DNA from: Desulfotruncus arcticus DSM 17038
GTDB taxonomy: Bacteria; Bacillota; Desulfotomaculia; Desulfotomaculales; Desulfallaceae
DNA length: 64,000 bases
Assembly (NCBI RefSeq): GCF_900113335.1
Contig: NZ_FOOX01000019.1
Location: 48,997-112,996, forward strand
Direction: 5' to 3'
Of this stretch, positions 62,865 to 64,000 are shown in pieces. Every line of letters starts with the position of its first letter. Within the stretch, counting starts at the first letter, position 1. The notes beneath the pieces are model-generated. The model was given only the letters and a program-made list of their open reading frames with translations. It did no database searches and was not told where the DNA came from. The position numbers were made by a program, and so were the translations under genes.

Positions 62865-64000
62865 TAGAAATTGAAAACCTCGTCCAGTTCATCATCGGTA
62901 ATATCGAACTTAGTATGGTGAGGCGGCAGGTCCTCGATTTGGAAGAACTCGGGCAGCCGGTCGTCTGCTTTGGTAAAGCCGGCGGCCTTGTTGAATTCCC
63001 TTTCCACCTTCAATATATTCTGGCCCAGGGCTATGACGTCGTCCACCGTCAAATTAATACCGTACTGGGCGTTTAGCATTTCCACGACGGTGGGCAGTCC
63101 TTCCGGGTTGTCCAGCACGGCGAAGGCGACGAACAGGCACAAGCCGGTTGAATCCACGGCAGCGGTAGCCACCTGCAGGTTGCGGGAAAGCTCCACCTGG
63201 CCCTCTTTCTTAGTGGGATCGACAGTGCCGCCCACGTTTAGAATATTGGCTGTAACAGCGTAGCCGGCGGTATGATCAGCGCCCATGGGGGTGGTGGCGT
63301 AGGTTACGCCGTTACCCTTGCAGGAGCGGGGGTCATAGGCCGGGATGCCCTGACCCTTAACGGCGGGCACGCGGGTAACCCCGTACAGCTTGCCGGCGTT
63401 GGTGGGACCGCCGCCGATAACCCGGCCCAGCGGAGTGCCTTGGGCCACTTCTTCCAGCGCGGCAATGGCAGCCTGACTGTCGCCAAAGGGCATTACCCCG
63501 GCTTCCATTAAAACGCCCAGGGTGCAGCCCACATCAATGGTGTCGAGACCAACGTCGTTGCAGATATAGTTCAGCATGGCCACTGTGTCCAGGTCGCCGA
63601 TCTCCAGGTTGGGACCGAAGCACCAGGCGGTTTCGTACTCGATGGGAGCGCAAACTTTGCCGTTCGGCATGGGATAGACGTTGGAGCAGCGCATCACGCA
63701 ACCGGGATGACAGGCGTGGGTGGCTTTGCCGCCCCGGGCGGTGGCCACTTCGGCCAGCTTTTCGCCGCTGACTTCGGCGGCTTTATCGAAACGGCCGAAT
63801 CTAAAGTTGCGGGTGGGTATGGTGCCGGCTTCGTTGATGATGTTCATCAGTACGTTGGTGCCGTAAGCAGGCAGCCCCTGTCCGCAAACGGGGTGGTCCA
63901 GCAATATTTTGGCGAATTTTTTAGCTGCGGCTTTAAACCGCTCGGGATCGGCAACCGGCGCGTCGAAGGTTTTGGGGCAGTCAATAACAATGGCTTTTAG
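62864..64000 (-). CDS. aor: Aldehyde:ferredoxin oxidoreductase (tungsten enzyme), 3' part
   Basis: The frame runs off the right edge of the window on the minus strand, so the N-terminus is missing; at least 378 residues of a ~600-aa enzyme are here. It matches AOR domains 2 and 3, with C-H-P-G-C-V-M-R-C (Fe-S cluster ligands), E-Y-E-T-A-W-C-F-G-P-N and D-T-I-D-V-G-C-T-L-G. The enzyme oxidises aldehydes to acids with ferredoxin and W-bispterin, or in reverse reduces acids. An internal TTG at 63904 is not a genuine start. Confidence 0.92.
   Translation of the reverse strand, partial: LKAIVIDCPKTFDAPVADPERFKAAAKKFAKILLDHPVCGQGLPAYGTNVLMNIINEAGTIPTRNFRFGRFDKAAEVSGEKLAEVATARGGKATHACHPGCVMRCSNVYPMPNGKVCAPIEYETAWCFGPNLEIGDLDTVAMLNYICNDVGLDTIDVGCTLGVLMEAGVMPFGDSQAAIAALEEVAQGTPLGRVIGGGPTNAGKLYGVTRVPAVKGQGIPAYDPRSCKGNGVTYATTPMGADHTAGYAVTANILNVGGTVDPTKKEGQVELSRNLQVATAAVDSTGLCLFVAFAVLDNPEGLPTVVEMLNAQYGINLTVDDVIALGQNILKVEREFNKAAGFTKADDRLPEFFQIEDLPPHHTKFDITDDELDEVFNF

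Overview
The window looks like a chromosomal segment of a spore-forming, strictly anaerobic Firmicute of the Desulfotomaculum/Pelotomaculum type (Peptococcaceae). This is inferred from gene content, not from a marker gene. The pointers are a PyrR-attenuated pyr operon, a glycoside hydrolase 18 protein of the kind linked to spore cortex, ferredoxin-linked oxidoreductases (2-oxoacid:ferredoxin oxidoreductase, aldehyde:ferredoxin oxidoreductase), a siroheme sulfite-reductase-like protein, high-molecular-weight rubredoxin, sigma-54 activators, many TTG/GTG starts with strong Shine-Dalgarno sequences, and dispersed GGAGTCAG-type repeats. No rRNA, tRNA or CRISPR array was seen.

Layout. 1-10.7 kb: a partial surface protein with tandem SbsA-type Ig domains, a TAXI/TRAP uptake operon (minus strand), a D-amino acid aminotransferase, a YgjP-like metallopeptidase, small membrane and ComFB proteins, a beta-carbonic anhydrase and an MFS exporter. 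10.7-22 kb: a complete UMP biosynthesis operon pyrR-pyrB-pyrC-carA-carB-(small minus-strand ORF)-pyrK-pyrD-pyrF plus a metallo-beta-lactamase-fold hydrolase. It has a sigma-A-type promoter and two PyrR-type attenuators, one before pyrR and one before pyrB. 22.2-27.4 kb: a CoA-disulfide/persulfide reductase with a rhodanese domain behind a promoter overlapped by a CsoR/CstR-like palindrome, followed by an AhpD-like protein, an orphan lipoyl carrier, a broken dihydrolipoyl dehydrogenase and a lipoate-protein ligase.

27.4-44.5 kb: an AT-richer accessory zone with many gene remnants: pieces of a tyrosine recombinase, an IS110 fragment, truncated hydrolase, UspA, LysE and DMT genes, and several short duplicated segments. 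Among these sit intact genes: Hrb rubredoxin, DUF1638, DUF3786, a GNAT acetyltransferase, a nitroreductase, a CPBP protease, VanW, a GH18 protein, a Dph6-like ATP pyrophosphatase and a set of unknown membrane proteins. One membrane gene pair is joined by a textbook -1 slippery heptamer. Two short genes on the minus strand (50 and 48 codons) also have good ribosome sites.

44.5-64 kb: core-like metabolism resumes: a sigma-like protein and a DUF1287 lipoprotein, a CBS-PAS sigma-54 activator facing two acyl-CoA synthetases behind a -24/-12 promoter and repeated TGATGCAA boxes, a small siroheme protein with a Cys-rich partner, an acyl-CoA dehydrogenase with a third acyl-CoA synthetase, a four-subunit 2-oxoacid:ferredoxin oxidoreductase behind a second -24/-12 promoter, a second sigma-54 activator with an N-terminal Cys cluster, a KamA-family enzyme carrying the glutamate 2,3-aminomutase residues, and the 3' part of an aldehyde:ferredoxin oxidoreductase. 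Together this last region suggests regulated activation and oxidation of organic acids, with electrons delivered to ferredoxin.
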